Shown here piece after piece: positions 19,418 through 27,402 of a stretch of DNA of 64,000 bases. Positions within the stretch are counted from its first letter, which is position 1. Each line of letters begins with the position of its first letter. Position numbers and translations under genes: made by a program. Location of the stretch: contig NZ_QOHG01000011.1 of the NCBI RefSeq assembly GCF_003319125.1, positions 62,001 to 126,000 on the forward strand, written 5' to 3'. The notes below the pieces were generated by a model, which did no database searches, was not told the DNA's origin, and saw nothing but the letters and a program-made list of their open reading frames with translations. This stretch comes from Blastococcus sp. TF02A-26. GTDB taxonomy: Bacteria; Actinomycetota; Actinomycetes; Mycobacteriales; Geodermatophilaceae.

Positions 19418-20068
19418 GTGGACCTGCTCGGCACGCTGCCCGCCTTCCTCCCGGCGGTGCTGCTGATCGCCGCGTCCCCGGGTCCGGCGATGGCGCTGAT
19501 CGTGCGCCGGGCCGCGCTGCGCGGGCTGCCCGGCGCCGTGCCCACGGTGCTCGGCGTCGAGGCCGGCCTGTTCGTCTGGGCGCTGCTGGCCGGCGCGGGT
19601 CTCGCCGCCCTGGTCGCCGCCTCCGAGGTCGCCTACCTCGTGCTGCGGGTCGCCGGCGCGGGCGTCCTGCTGTACCTGGGCGGGCGGGCGCTGCTCGGGG
19701 TGTGGCGGGAGCGGCGGTCCGGGGTCGCGGCCGCCGCGCTGCCGGAGGTGGGGGAGCGGGGCCGGCTCCGCTGGTGGCCGGCGTTCGGCGAGGGGCTCGT
19801 CGTCCAGCTGGCCAACCCGAAGCTCGCCGTCTTCGTGATCGCCTTCTACCCGCAGTTCGTCCCGGCGTCGGACTCGCCGTTCGCCGCCACGGTCGTCCTG
19901 GCGACCGTGCAGGTCACCGTCGAGGTCGGCCTCTACCTCGCCCTGGCCGCGGGGGTGGCGCGGGCGGGGGAGTGGTTCCGCCGGCCCCGGATCCGGCGTC
20001 GGCTGGAGGCGGTCAGCGGGACGGTGCTGGTCGTGCTCGGACTGCGGGTCGCGACCACCGCCCGCTGA
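19418..20068 (+). CDS. LysE/RhtB family amino-acid exporter
   Basis: A 216-residue membrane protein with about six hydrophobic helices. The LysE pattern is clear: an N-terminal PGPAMALIVRRAALRG segment, an internal VQLANPKLAVFVIAFYPQFV segment, and a closing helix LVVLGLRVATTAR. It exports amino acids or related compounds; the substrate is unknown. GTG 19418 is chosen because the hydrophobic N-terminus starts there; AACGCT 6 nt upstream is a weak leaderless -10. Confidence 0.85.
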   Translation: MDLLGTLPAFLPAVLLIAASPGPAMALIVRRAALRGLPGAVPTVLGVEAGLFVWALLAGAGLAALVAASEVAYLVLRVAGAGVLLYLGGRALLGVWRERRSGVAAAALPEVGERGRLRWWPAFGEGLVVQLANPKLAVFVIAFYPQFVPASDSPFAATVVLATVQVTVEVGLYLALAAGVARAGEWFRRPRIRRRLEAVSGTVLVVLGLRVATTAR

Positions 20069-20077
20069 GCGCGGGCG

Positions 20078-20752
20078 TCAGCCCAGACCGGCGTCGTGGA
20101 CCAGCAGTGCGATCTGCACCCGGTTGTCGACGTCGAGCTTGGCCAGCAGCCGGGAGACGTGGGCCTTCACCGTCGCCACGCTCATGAAGAGCTCGGCTCC
20201 GATCTGGGCGTTCGACAGCCCCCGGCCCACGGCGAGGGCCACCTCGTGCTCCCGCTCGCTGAGCCGGTCGAGCGCGGCCACGGCGGGGGACCGCCGGTCG
20301 TCCCGGGTGGGTCCCGGCCCGGGCTGCCCGCTGACGTGCGCCATGAGCTGGCGGGTGACGGTGGGGGAGAGCATCGGCTCCCCACCGGCCACGCGCCGCA
20401 CGGCGTCGACGATGGCCGCCGGCGGCGTGTCCTTCACCAGGAAGCCGCTGGCACCCACGCGCAGCGCCCGCAGGACCTCCGCGTCGCCGTCGAACGTGGT
20501 CAGCACGATGACCTCCGGCCCGCCGCGTCGGGCGCGCAGGCGTTCGGTGGCGGACAGGCCGTCCAGCCGGGGCATCCGGATGTCCATGAGGACGACGTCG
20601 GGAGCGCCCGCCTCGACGGCGTCCGCGACCTCGTCCCCGTCGGTGGCCTCCCCGACGACCACCAGGTCCTCGGTACCGCCGAACACCATGGTCAGTGCGG
20701 CACGGACGAGCGGGTCGTCGTCGACGACGAGGACCCGGACCGGCGCCGTCAC
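20078..20752 (-). CDS. NarL/LuxR-type response regulator
   Basis: A 224-residue regulator. The receiver domain occupies residues 1-120 (VDDDP acidic pair, phospho-acceptor Asp in VLMDIRMPRLDG near 54, VKD lysine). A LuxR helix-turn-helix lies near 160-215 (LSEREHEVALAVGRGLSNAQIGAELFMSVATVKAHVSRLLAKL). The GTG start overlaps the histidine kinase stop (GTGA), so the pair is coupled. The divergent ABC transporter is the likely target. Confidence 0.92.
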   Translation of the reverse strand: MTAPVRVLVVDDDPLVRAALTMVFGGTEDLVVVGEATDGDEVADAVEAGAPDVVLMDIRMPRLDGLSATERLRARRGGPEVIVLTTFDGDAEVLRALRVGASGFLVKDTPPAAIVDAVRRVAGGEPMLSPTVTRQLMAHVSGQPGPGPTRDDRRSPAVAALDRLSEREHEVALAVGRGLSNAQIGAELFMSVATVKAHVSRLLAKLDVDNRVQIALLVHDAGLG

Positions 20753-22017
20753 GCCGGCGGCCAGGGCAGCCAGGCGCGCAGCCGGAACCCGCCGGACGGC
20801 GTCCACCCCGACTCCAGCCGGCCCCCGGCCAGCCCCACCCGCTCGCGGAGCCCCACCAAGCCGGTGCCCGTGCCGGGCAGCGGCGGGACCCGCGTGCCGA
20901 CCCGCGGTGGGTTGACCAGCTCCACGGTGAGACCGTCCCCGGGGCCACCGGCCAGCGCCACCGAGGCGACGGCGCCGTCGGCGTGCTTGCGCACGTTGGT
21001 CAGGCCCTCCTGCACCACGCGGTAGGCGGTGCGGCCGGTGACGGTGGGGGCGCCCGCCCGGTCGGGCACCGCCCAGTCGACCGTCACCCGGACGCCGGCC
21101 TGCCGGGTCTCCTCGATCAGGGCGGGGACGTCGGCGAGGGTGGGCTGCGGGCGGTCCGGATCGGCGGTCTCCCCGGTCTCGCGCAGCACGCCGATGACCT
21201 CGCGCAGGTCCTCCAGGGCCTGCCGGGCGGTCGCCCGCACGATCCCCGCGGCCCGGCCGACGTCCTCCGGTGGGGCGTCGGGACGGAACTCCAGGGCGCC
21301 GGCGTGCATGCTCAGCAGCGACAGCCGGTGGGCGAGGACGTCGTGCATCTCCCGCGCGATCCGGGTGCGCTCGAGCTGCCGCGCCTGGTCGACCCGCAGC
21401 CGCTGCTCGGCCTCCGCCCGTTCTGCCCGGTCGCGCAGCGAGGCCACCAGCTGGCGGCGGGCGCGGACGAACATTCCCCAGGCGACCACGGCCGCGGTGA
21501 GCGCCACGCCGAGGGCGAGGAACACTCCCCAGGGCAGCTCGGGGTCCGGCCGGATGAACGCGTAGACCAGGACCGACAGCATGTTCACGGCGGTGACCGC
21601 CAGCACGGTGCGCCAGGTGCGGTGCACGGCGACGGTGAACAGCGCGATGAGGACCGCGACCGCGCCCATGTCGGAGAAGGTGCCGATCGCCGCGAGCGCC
21701 AGGGCCAGCCCGACCGGCCACCGCCGACGCGCCCACAGCGCCAGGCAGCCCGCCGATCCCAGCACGAGGTCGGCGAACAGCACGCCGTCCTGCGGCGGCT
21801 GCGGGCCCGCGGTCGCGCCCGCGACCAGCAGCAGTCCGCAGCCGACCGCGAGCACGAAGACCGCGACGTCCACGACCCAGTCCCGGACCGAGCGCCGCAC
21901 CGGACGGGCCCGACCGGCGTCGGCGGACAGGGAGTCGGCGAGCAGCAGCGCCGGGACGAGGGAAGGGTGGTCGACCCCCGGCGCGGGTCCCGGGGACGGG
22001 GCGACGGCGGTGCTCAC
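20749..22017 (-). CDS. sensor histidine kinase (HisKA_3/NarX type)
   Basis: A 422-residue kinase with four to five transmembrane helices in residues 45-180 and no large extracellular loop. The HisKA_3 dimerisation domain follows with the phospho-His in REMHDVLAHRLSLLSMHAG near 223. The HATPase domain has VQEGLTNVRKHA (N box) and GTGLVGLRERV (G box). Such intramembrane-sensing kinases next to ABC transporters often respond to envelope-active compounds; that role is inferred. It has its own leaderless -10. Confidence 0.92.
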   Translation of the reverse strand: MSTAVAPSPGPAPGVDHPSLVPALLLADSLSADAGRARPVRRSVRDWVVDVAVFVLAVGCGLLLVAGATAGPQPPQDGVLFADLVLGSAGCLALWARRRWPVGLALALAAIGTFSDMGAVAVLIALFTVAVHRTWRTVLAVTAVNMLSVLVYAFIRPDPELPWGVFLALGVALTAAVVAWGMFVRARRQLVASLRDRAERAEAEQRLRVDQARQLERTRIAREMHDVLAHRLSLLSMHAGALEFRPDAPPEDVGRAAGIVRATARQALEDLREVIGVLRETGETADPDRPQPTLADVPALIEETRQAGVRVTVDWAVPDRAGAPTVTGRTAYRVVQEGLTNVRKHADGAVASVALAGGPGDGLTVELVNPPRVGTRVPPLPGTGTGLVGLRERVGLAGGRLESGWTPSGGFRLRAWLPWPPA

Positions 22018-22023
22018 CGCGTC

Positions 22024-22029
22024 AGGCTA
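22024..22029 (-). promoter_or_regulatory. leaderless -10 of the two-component operon
   Basis: TAGCCT on the - strand ends 6 nt before GTG 22017. Confidence 0.6.
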
Positions 22030-22155
22030 CGGAGGGCGACCGCTCCGGGACACCGACCAAGGTCTAGGTCTGCGGCGCCCGCCGTCGACCTTCGTCGGAC
22101 GCATCCCGCCGTGCGGCCGATGTGCCGTCAGCCGGGCGCCCGCGACGCTGGCTCC

Positions 22156-23076
22156 ATGATCGCCGTCGAGCACCTCACGAAGCGGTACGGCACCCAGGTC
22201 GCCGTCTCCGACGTCAGCTTCCGCTGCCCACCGGGCACGGTGACCGGTTTCCTCGGGCCCAACGGCGCCGGCAAGTCCACGACCCTGCGCGCGCTGTGCG
22301 GGCTCGCCCGGCCCACCAGCGGCACGGCCACCGTGGGCGGCCGCCCGTACCGCGACCTGCCCAACGCCGGCCGGCACGTCGGGGTGCTGCTGGACGCCGG
22401 TGCCCAGCACGCCGGGCGCACCGGGCGCGAGACGCTCGCGCTGTCGGCGATGGTGCTCGGTGTCACGTCGAGCCGGGTGGACGAGGTCCTGCACCAGGTC
22501 GGGCTGGCCGGGAAGCCGGCCGGCAAGTGGGTGGGGAAGTACTCCCTCGGCATGCGGCAGCGGCTGGGCCTGGCGACGGCTCTGCTCGGCGACCCGGAGG
22601 TGCTCGTCCTGGACGAGCCGGCCAACGGGCTCGACCCCGAGGGCATCTTCTGGATGCGCGGTCTGCTGCGAGAGTTCGCCGACCGGGGCGGCACGGTGCT
22701 GCTGTCCTCCCACCTGCTCCGCGAGGTCGAGGCGGTGGCCGATCAGCTCGTCGTCATCGCCGGCGGGCGCGTGGTCGCGCAGGGCAGCACCGAGGAGCTG
22801 CTGGCCGGTACCGGGGTCCTCGTCCGGGCCCGGGACACCGCCGCCCTCGCCGCCGCGCTCGCCGCCGCCGGCATCGGCGTGACCGGCGCTCCGGCCGGCG
22901 CCCTGGTCGCCGACGCCTCCGCCGAGGCCGTCGGGATCGCCGCCGCCGCGGCCGGGGTCGCGCTGCTGGAGCTGCGCCCGGCCGGCGGGGACCGGCTGGA
23001 GGAGCTGTTCCGGTCCCTCACCTCCACGTCCGACAGCGGTCCGGCCGCCCCGCAGATCCAGGAGACCCGGGTATGA
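22156..23076 (+). CDS. ABC transporter ATP-binding protein
   Basis: A 306-residue ATPase with Walker A GPNGAGKST near residue 36, signature YSLGMRQR near 133, Walker B VLVLDEP and the switch His in LLSSHLL. Residues 220-306 are an Ala/Gly-rich extension common in drug- or bacitracin-type exporters. ATG 22156 has GACGCT 6 nt upstream as a possible leaderless -10. Its stop overlaps the permease start (ATGA). It is divergent from the two-component system across 138 bp. Confidence 0.92.
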   Translation: MIAVEHLTKRYGTQVAVSDVSFRCPPGTVTGFLGPNGAGKSTTLRALCGLARPTSGTATVGGRPYRDLPNAGRHVGVLLDAGAQHAGRTGRETLALSAMVLGVTSSRVDEVLHQVGLAGKPAGKWVGKYSLGMRQRLGLATALLGDPEVLVLDEPANGLDPEGIFWMRGLLREFADRGGTVLLSSHLLREVEAVADQLVVIAGGRVVAQGSTEELLAGTGVLVRARDTAALAAALAAAGIGVTGAPAGALVADASAEAVGIAAAAAGVALLELRPAGGDRLEELFRSLTSTSDSGPAAPQIQETRV

Positions 23077-23870
23077 GCACCCAGACCACGCCGACCCCGA
23101 CCGCGGTGCCGAGCGCCTCCCGAGCCCCGGTCCCGGGGCCGACCCTGCTCCGGCTCACGCAGGTGGAGCTGCGCAAGAGCGCCGACACCCGCGCCGGCTT
23201 CTGGCTGCTGCTCGTCGTCGCGCTCACCTCGCCGGCGGTGGCGGTCCTGCAGATGCTGTTCGCGGAGGAGGAGGACAAGACCTTCTCCATGTTCCTGGCC
23301 AACACGCAGCTGCCGGTGGCGCTGCTGCTGCCCGTGCTGGGCATCCTCCTGGTGACCAGCGAGTGGTCCCAGCGCACCGCCATCACGACCTTCGCGCTGG
23401 TCCCGGACCGCTCGCGGGTGCTCGGCGCCAAGGTGCTCGCCGCGACGGTGCTGGGCGTGCTGGGTGTGCTGGCCACCGTGCTCGCCGCAGCCCTCGGCTC
23501 CTTGCTGACCCCGGTGCTCACGTCGGACGGCACGGACTGGACGGTGAGCGGCGCGCAGGTGGGACAGGTCGTCGTGGTCCAGGTCCTGGGCATCCTCATC
23601 GGTGTCGCCTTCGGCATGCTGCTGCTGAGCTCGCCCCTGGCGATCGTCCTGTACTTCGTCGCCCCGACCGTGGTGACGATCGTGTCCAACCTGGTCGAGG
23701 CCCTCACCTGGATGCGGGACTGGCTGGACCTCACCACCACGACCGCGCCGATGTACCTCGGCGAGCTGGACGGCCAGGGGTGGCTGCAGGTGGCGACCTC
23801 GGTCGGACTGTGGGGCGTGTTGCCGATGGTCGCCGGATGGCTGCGCATCGAGCGGAGCGAGATCGCGTGA
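23073..23870 (+). CDS. ABC transporter permease (ABC-2 type)
   Basis: A 265-residue permease with about six membrane segments, preceded by a cytoplasmic Pro/Thr-rich stretch of about 25 residues. Typical ABC-2 features include the LRLTQVELRKSADTRAGFW helix and LLVTSEWSQRTAITTFALVPDR. With the upstream ATPase it makes an exporter; the substrate is unknown, though resistance to a membrane-active compound is plausible from the neighbouring sensor kinase. Confidence 0.88.
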   Translation: MSTQTTPTPTAVPSASRAPVPGPTLLRLTQVELRKSADTRAGFWLLLVVALTSPAVAVLQMLFAEEEDKTFSMFLANTQLPVALLLPVLGILLVTSEWSQRTAITTFALVPDRSRVLGAKVLAATVLGVLGVLATVLAAALGSLLTPVLTSDGTDWTVSGAQVGQVVVVQVLGILIGVAFGMLLLSSPLAIVLYFVAPTVVTIVSNLVEALTWMRDWLDLTTTTAPMYLGELDGQGWLQVATSVGLWGVLPMVAGWLRIERSEIA

Positions 23871-23875
23871 GTCCC

Positions 23876-23890
23876 CGCCGTCGGACGGCG
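23876..23890. terminator. short palindromic terminator between convergent genes
   Basis: CGCCGTC and GACGGCG surround one G, between the permease stop and the stop of the convergent TIGR03086 gene. Confidence 0.45.
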
Positions 23891-23901
23891 CGCCGGAGCG
23901 C

Positions 23902-24498
23902 TCAGGGGCGCCAGTGCGGATCGCGACCGGACAGCCGCAGGGCCCGCTCGAGCGCCGGCATCGCGTCGTCCGACGGCAGGGCCTCGGCGAAGCCGTCGTA
24001 CTGGCGCATCATCTCGGCGCACTGCTCGACGGCGGCGAGCACCGCCTCCGCCGTCGGCGCGGCGAGCTCGATCGTCTGGCCGGTGGCCGCGGCGACGTCC
24101 CAGCCGTGCAGCACGAGCTCGGCCAGGTTCATCCCGACCACCGCCTCGACGGGCACGGCCATCCCTCCGCCGAGGTCGATCTCGCCCCGCCAGGCGGCCG
24201 GGTCGCGCCAGGCGGCCACCGCGCGGTCCAGCTGCTCGGCGTAGCGCTGCGGCCAGTCGGGCTCGGCGGCGAAGTCCCGGTCGACCAGCTCGGCCGGCAG
24301 GTCGGTGCGGCGGGCGCGGTGCTCGAGCCCGTGGCCGGTGTAGAGGACCCAGTGGTCCACCAGCGTGCGCAGGTCCCACTCGCCGGCGGGGGTGGGAGAG
24401 TCCAGCGGCGCACCCTGCGCCCCGCGGGCGACCGCGGCGGCGGCCCGGGCGGCGTCGGCGAGGTGCGCGTGCAGGGAGGGCAGCGTCGGCGTCGTCAT
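23902..24498 (-). CDS. TIGR03086 family (DinB-like) metal-binding protein
   Basis: A 198-residue helical protein of the mycothiol-dependent maleylpyruvate isomerase/DinB superfamily. The conserved TPAGEWDLRTLVDHWV motif is near residues 35-52, and MNLAELVLHGWDVAAATG near 125-142 supplies the His metal ligands. Members may be thiol-dependent S-transferases; the substrate is unknown. The ATG start gives the usual family length. Confidence 0.85.
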   Translation of the reverse strand: MTTPTLPSLHAHLADAARAAAAVARGAQGAPLDSPTPAGEWDLRTLVDHWVLYTGHGLEHRARRTDLPAELVDRDFAAEPDWPQRYAEQLDRAVAAWRDPAAWRGEIDLGGGMAVPVEAVVGMNLAELVLHGWDVAAATGQTIELAAPTAEAVLAAVEQCAEMMRQYDGFAEALPSDDAMPALERALRLSGRDPHWRP

Positions 24499-24553
24499 GT
24501 CGTCGATGCTCGCGCCGCCGACCGGCGGCCGTCTTGTAGGAACGCGACGGGCG

Positions 24554-25348
24554 TCAGCGGGCCTGGCGGCCGTAGCGCGCGGGCGGGGTGCCGACGGCGG
24601 CGGTGAAGTCCCGGACGAGGTGCGCCTGGTCGGTGTAGCCCAGGTCGGCGGCGACGGCGGCCCAGTCGACGTCCTCGACCAGCGCCCGCTCGGCCACCTC
24701 GCGCAGCCGAGCCATGCGGATCACCTGCTTGACCGGGAGGCCGACCGCGTCGGCGAAGGCGCGCTGCAGCCACCGCACCGAGCGGCCGCAGCGCTCGGCG
24801 AGCTCGTCGACCCGGGTCACCGTGCGGTCGCGCTCCACCAGGTCGACGGCGGCGTCGAGCTCCGCCTGCTCAGCGGTCCGGCGGTGGGGGAGACCCCGCA
24901 GCCAGTCCTCCACGAGCGGTCGCGCGGTGGCGAGGTCGGGCGCGGCCCGGATCCGGTCGACGGCGGCGGCGTGCAGCGGCAGCAGCTCGCCGGCCGGGAC
25001 GACGCGGTCGCGCAGCGAGGACACCGGCCGGTCGACCAGCGCGCGGAAGGCCGCCGGCCGGAAGCGGACGGCGGGCACGGCGACCCGGCCGGTGAGCGAC
25101 CGGCGGTAGGTGCCGGAGACCGGGCCGGTGACCCAGGCGCCGTCCGGCTCGAACGAGACGTTGACCGCCGGGTAGGAGAGCACCAGCGACTCGTGCACCT
25201 GCCCCGGCGGGAGGTCCCACGCCACACGCCAGTGCACCGCGACCAGATCGGCCAGGTCCGCCGAGGGCACGAGCCGCTCGATGCGGAAGACCTCCGGGAT
25301 CGCCCCGGGGGAGAGGATGCCCCGCGTCCCACCGCCCTCGCCGTCCAC
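24554..25348 (-). CDS. AraC family transcriptional regulator
   Basis: A 264-residue regulator. The N-terminal domain (about residues 15-130; VHESLVLSYPAVNVSFEPDG, GTYRRSLTG) resembles the DUF6597-type sensor, and a C-terminal AraC helix-turn-helix pair follows (RSVRWLQRAFADAVGLPVKQV, AADLGYTDQAHLVRDFTAAVGTPPARY). GTG 25348 is chosen over much longer upstream frames because TACCGT ends 7 nt before it. A VOC gene lies just upstream on the same strand and may be co-regulated. Confidence 0.88.
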   Translation of the reverse strand: MDGEGGGTRGILSPGAIPEVFRIERLVPSADLADLVAVHWRVAWDLPPGQVHESLVLSYPAVNVSFEPDGAWVTGPVSGTYRRSLTGRVAVPAVRFRPAAFRALVDRPVSSLRDRVVPAGELLPLHAAAVDRIRAAPDLATARPLVEDWLRGLPHRRTAEQAELDAAVDLVERDRTVTRVDELAERCGRSVRWLQRAFADAVGLPVKQVIRMARLREVAERALVEDVDWAAVAADLGYTDQAHLVRDFTAAVGTPPARYGRQAR

Positions 25349-25355
25349 GGCGCAG

Positions 25356-25361
25356 ACGGTA
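25356..25361 (-). promoter_or_regulatory. leaderless -10 of the AraC gene
   Basis: TACCGT on the - strand ends 7 nt before GTG 25348. Confidence 0.6.
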
Positions 25362-25365
25362 CGAC

Positions 25366-25725
25366 TCAGACGGGCGCGGTCAGGTTCACGGCGTTGCCGT
25401 CGGGGTCCCGGACGTGCGCCACCCGCTGTCCCCACGGCATGTCGTTCGCCGGGCCCGGCGCGACCCCGCCGAACTCCTCCACGCGGGCGAGGGCCGCGTC
25501 GACGTCGGCGACCTCGATGCTCAGGAGGACCCGGCCCGCGTCCGCAGGCGCGTTGTCCACGGCGACGACTCCGAGGTCGGAGTCCCCGATCCGCAGGCCC
25601 TGGTAGAAGACGGGCCCCTCCGCTGGCTGCCGGTCGGTCAGCTCCGCGCCGGCCACGCCGGCGTAGAAGCGGAGCAGGCGGCCGACGTCCCGGGTGATCA
25701 GGGTCGGCTGGACGGTGCTGGGCAC
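25366..25725 (-). CDS. VOC (glyoxalase/bleomycin-resistance) family protein
   Basis: A 119-residue protein of the vicinal oxygen chelate fold, one beta-alpha-beta-beta-beta pair: TLITRDVGRLLRFYAGVAGAEL at the N-terminus and VAHVRDPDGNAVNLTAPV at the C-terminus. The DPDGN turn and terminal residues match glyoxalase-like members. The substrate is unknown. GTG 25725 has GGAGGAG about 5 nt upstream. Confidence 0.88.
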   Translation of the reverse strand: MPSTVQPTLITRDVGRLLRFYAGVAGAELTDRQPAEGPVFYQGLRIGDSDLGVVAVDNAPADAGRVLLSIEVADVDAALARVEEFGGVAPGPANDMPWGQRVAHVRDPDGNAVNLTAPV

Positions 25726-25831
25726 GGGTCTCCTCCAGGGGTGGGTGTTCCCGGTGCAGACCGGCGGCCGGAGCCGGACTCATCGGAGCGCCCCGACATC
25801 TGCCACCGAAGGTTGCCAGTCGCTGCCGCCA

Positions 25832-26005
25832 CCGCTGGTCTTCGACGTGGTGAGCAACCCCGAGCACGTCCGGCAGTGGCGGCCGGACGAGGCCGAGAAC
25901 CCGGCCGTACCCGGCGGTGGCCGAGCACCTCGCCGTCCTCGACCGCGTCGGCCTGGTGCACGCCACCGCGGCCGGCCGCGAGCGCCGGACCTGGACCGAG
26001 GACGA
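25832..26005 (+). pseudogene. decayed ArsR / SRPBCC remnant
   Basis: Two short coding-like fragments in different frames sit in an otherwise geneless 356-bp gap. LVFDVVSNPEHVRQWRPDEAE (25835-25900) resembles the start of an AHSA1/SRPBCC domain. PAVAEHLAVLDRVGLVHATAAG (from about 25911) resembles the recognition helix and wing of an ArsR regulator. Neither has a start, a full domain or a continuous frame. An intact ArsR-SRPBCC fusion lies 1.4 kb downstream, so this may be the relic of a related locus. The rest of 25726-26081 holds only the trmL promoter. Confidence 0.6.
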
Positions 26006-26069
26006 CCCACGGGGAGGGACACCACGGAGGGTGACATGGGGCAGCGCCAGCGGGGCGGGCCCATCGGGG

Positions 26070-26075
26070 CAGACT
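26070..26075 (+). promoter_or_regulatory. possible leaderless -10 of trmL
   Basis: CAGACT ends 6 nt before GTG 26082. The first base departs from TANNNT, so this is weaker than the others. Confidence 0.4.
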
Positions 26076-26081
26076 GGCCGG

Positions 26082-26543
26082 GTGTTCCGGATCGCCTTCT
26101 TCGAGCCGCGGATCCCGCCCAACACCGGCAACGCCATACGGCTGGTCTCGGCGACCGGGGCGCAGCTACACCTCGTCGGCCCGCTGGGGTTCGATCTGTC
26201 CGATGCCAAGCTGCGCCGCGCCGGCCTGGACTACCACGACCTGGCGTCGGTGACGGTGCACGAGGACCTTCCCGCCCTGTGGACGGCCGTGCCGGACGCG
26301 CGGGTACTCGCCTTCACCGCGGGCGCCGAGCTAAGGCACACCGACGTCGACTACCGGCCGGGCGACGTGCTGATGTTCGGACCCGAGCCGACCGGCTTGC
26401 CCCCGGAGGTGCTGGCCGATCCGCGGGTCGGGGAGCGGGTGCGCATCCCGATGCTGCCGGGCCGCCGGTCGCTCAACCTCTCCAACGCCGCCGCCATCGC
26501 TGCCTACGAGGCCTGGCGGCAGCACGGGTTCCAGGGCGCCTGA
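26082..26543 (+). CDS. trmL: tRNA (cytidine(34)-2'-O)-methyltransferase
   Basis: A 153-residue SPOUT methyltransferase that 2'-O-methylates the wobble nucleotide of certain leucine tRNAs. The family motifs are all present: FEPRIPPNTGNAIRL at residues 7-21, LMFGPEPTGLP near 97, and IPMLPGRRSLNLSNAAAIAAYEAWRQ at the C-terminus (the SAM-binding knot). GTG 26082 starts exactly at the family N-terminus (VFRIAFFEP). Confidence 0.93.
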   Translation: MFRIAFFEPRIPPNTGNAIRLVSATGAQLHLVGPLGFDLSDAKLRRAGLDYHDLASVTVHEDLPALWTAVPDARVLAFTAGAELRHTDVDYRPGDVLMFGPEPTGLPPEVLADPRVGERVRIPMLPGRRSLNLSNAAAIAAYEAWRQHGFQGA

Positions 26544-26572
26544 GCGGCGCCCCGCCCCGGTCAGGCTGTACG

Positions 26573-27349
26573 TCAGGCCCCGCGCAGCCGTTCATCGAGG
26601 AACCGGTTGGTCTCCGCCCACGCCGTCGTGGCAGCGGCCTCGTCGTACATGGAGGGGGCGTCCCAGTTGGAGAAGGCGTGGCCGGCGTCGTAGCGGCGGA
26701 CGGTGACGTCCGGGCGGTCGGCGAACGCGTGCTCCACCTCGTCGACCTGCTCGACGGAGATCCACGGGTCGCGGGTGCCGTAGTGGAACAACACGGGGCA
26801 CTGCACCTGATCGGCGAGGCCGAGCACTCCGTTGGTGCCCGACCCGTAGTACGAGACGACGGCGTCGGGCCCACGCCCGTGCACCCGGGTGGTGGCGAGC
26901 AGGTAGGCGAGCGTGCCGCCGAGGCAGAACCCGACGGCACCGACTCGCCCGTTGCACTCCGGCAGCGCCAGCGCGTGCGCCATGGTCGCGGCGAGGTCGC
27001 CGGGGACGAGGTCGAAGTCGAGTTGGTCGACCATCGACATGCCCTCGGCGAGCCCGGACTCGTCCTTGCGCTCGAAACCTGGCTGGATGCGCCAGAACAC
27101 GTCCGGCGCCAGGGCCAGGTAGCCCGCCGCGGCCAGCCGCTCGGCCAGACCGCGGATGTTGTCGTTGATCCCGAAGACCTCCTGCAGCACCAGGACGGCC
27201 GGAGCGCGGGGCACGTCCGGCAGAGCGCAGAAGGCCTCGAAGCTGCCGTCCGGGGTGGAGATCGTCTCGCTGCGGGTGGCGACCACGACAGCATCCAAAC
27301 AGAGCACCGGACGGTCGGAGCCCAGCCCGTGGGACGTGCCGATCGGCAC
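26573..27349 (-). CDS. dienelactone hydrolase family protein
   Basis: A 258-residue alpha/beta hydrolase. The nucleophile Cys is in GFCLGG near residue 142, the acid is Asp in GTRDPW near 192, and the His is in DAGHAF near 221: the Cys-Asp-His triad of dienelactone hydrolases. The substrate is unknown. GTG 27349 is supported by AAGGAG 11 nt upstream; GTG 27286 is a shorter alternative that starts nearer the conserved core. It is divergent from an ArsR-type gene and shares its operator, so it is a probable regulatory target. Confidence 0.87.
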   Translation of the reverse strand: MPIGTSHGLGSDRPVLCLDAVVVATRSETISTPDGSFEAFCALPDVPRAPAVLVLQEVFGINDNIRGLAERLAAAGYLALAPDVFWRIQPGFERKDESGLAEGMSMVDQLDFDLVPGDLAATMAHALALPECNGRVGAVGFCLGGTLAYLLATTRVHGRGPDAVVSYYGSGTNGVLGLADQVQCPVLFHYGTRDPWISVEQVDEVEHAFADRPDVTVRRYDAGHAFSNWDAPSMYDEAAATTAWAETNRFLDERLRGA

Positions 27350-27366
27350 ACGACACTGACGACTCC

Positions 27367-27397
27367 TTGCATCATGCAGGTGGATACCTGCATGATG
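27367..27397 (+). promoter_or_regulatory. promoter with perfect palindromic ArsR operator
   Basis: CATCATGCAGGT (27370-27381) and its exact complement ACCTGCATGATG (27386-27397) flank GGAT. TTGCAT (27367-27372) and CATGAT (27391-27396), 18 nt apart, could be the -35 and -10 of the ArsR gene, so the palindrome fills the promoter. The divergent hydrolase start is 20 bp away on the other side. Confidence 0.75.
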
Positions 27398-27402
27398 AAG
27401 TG

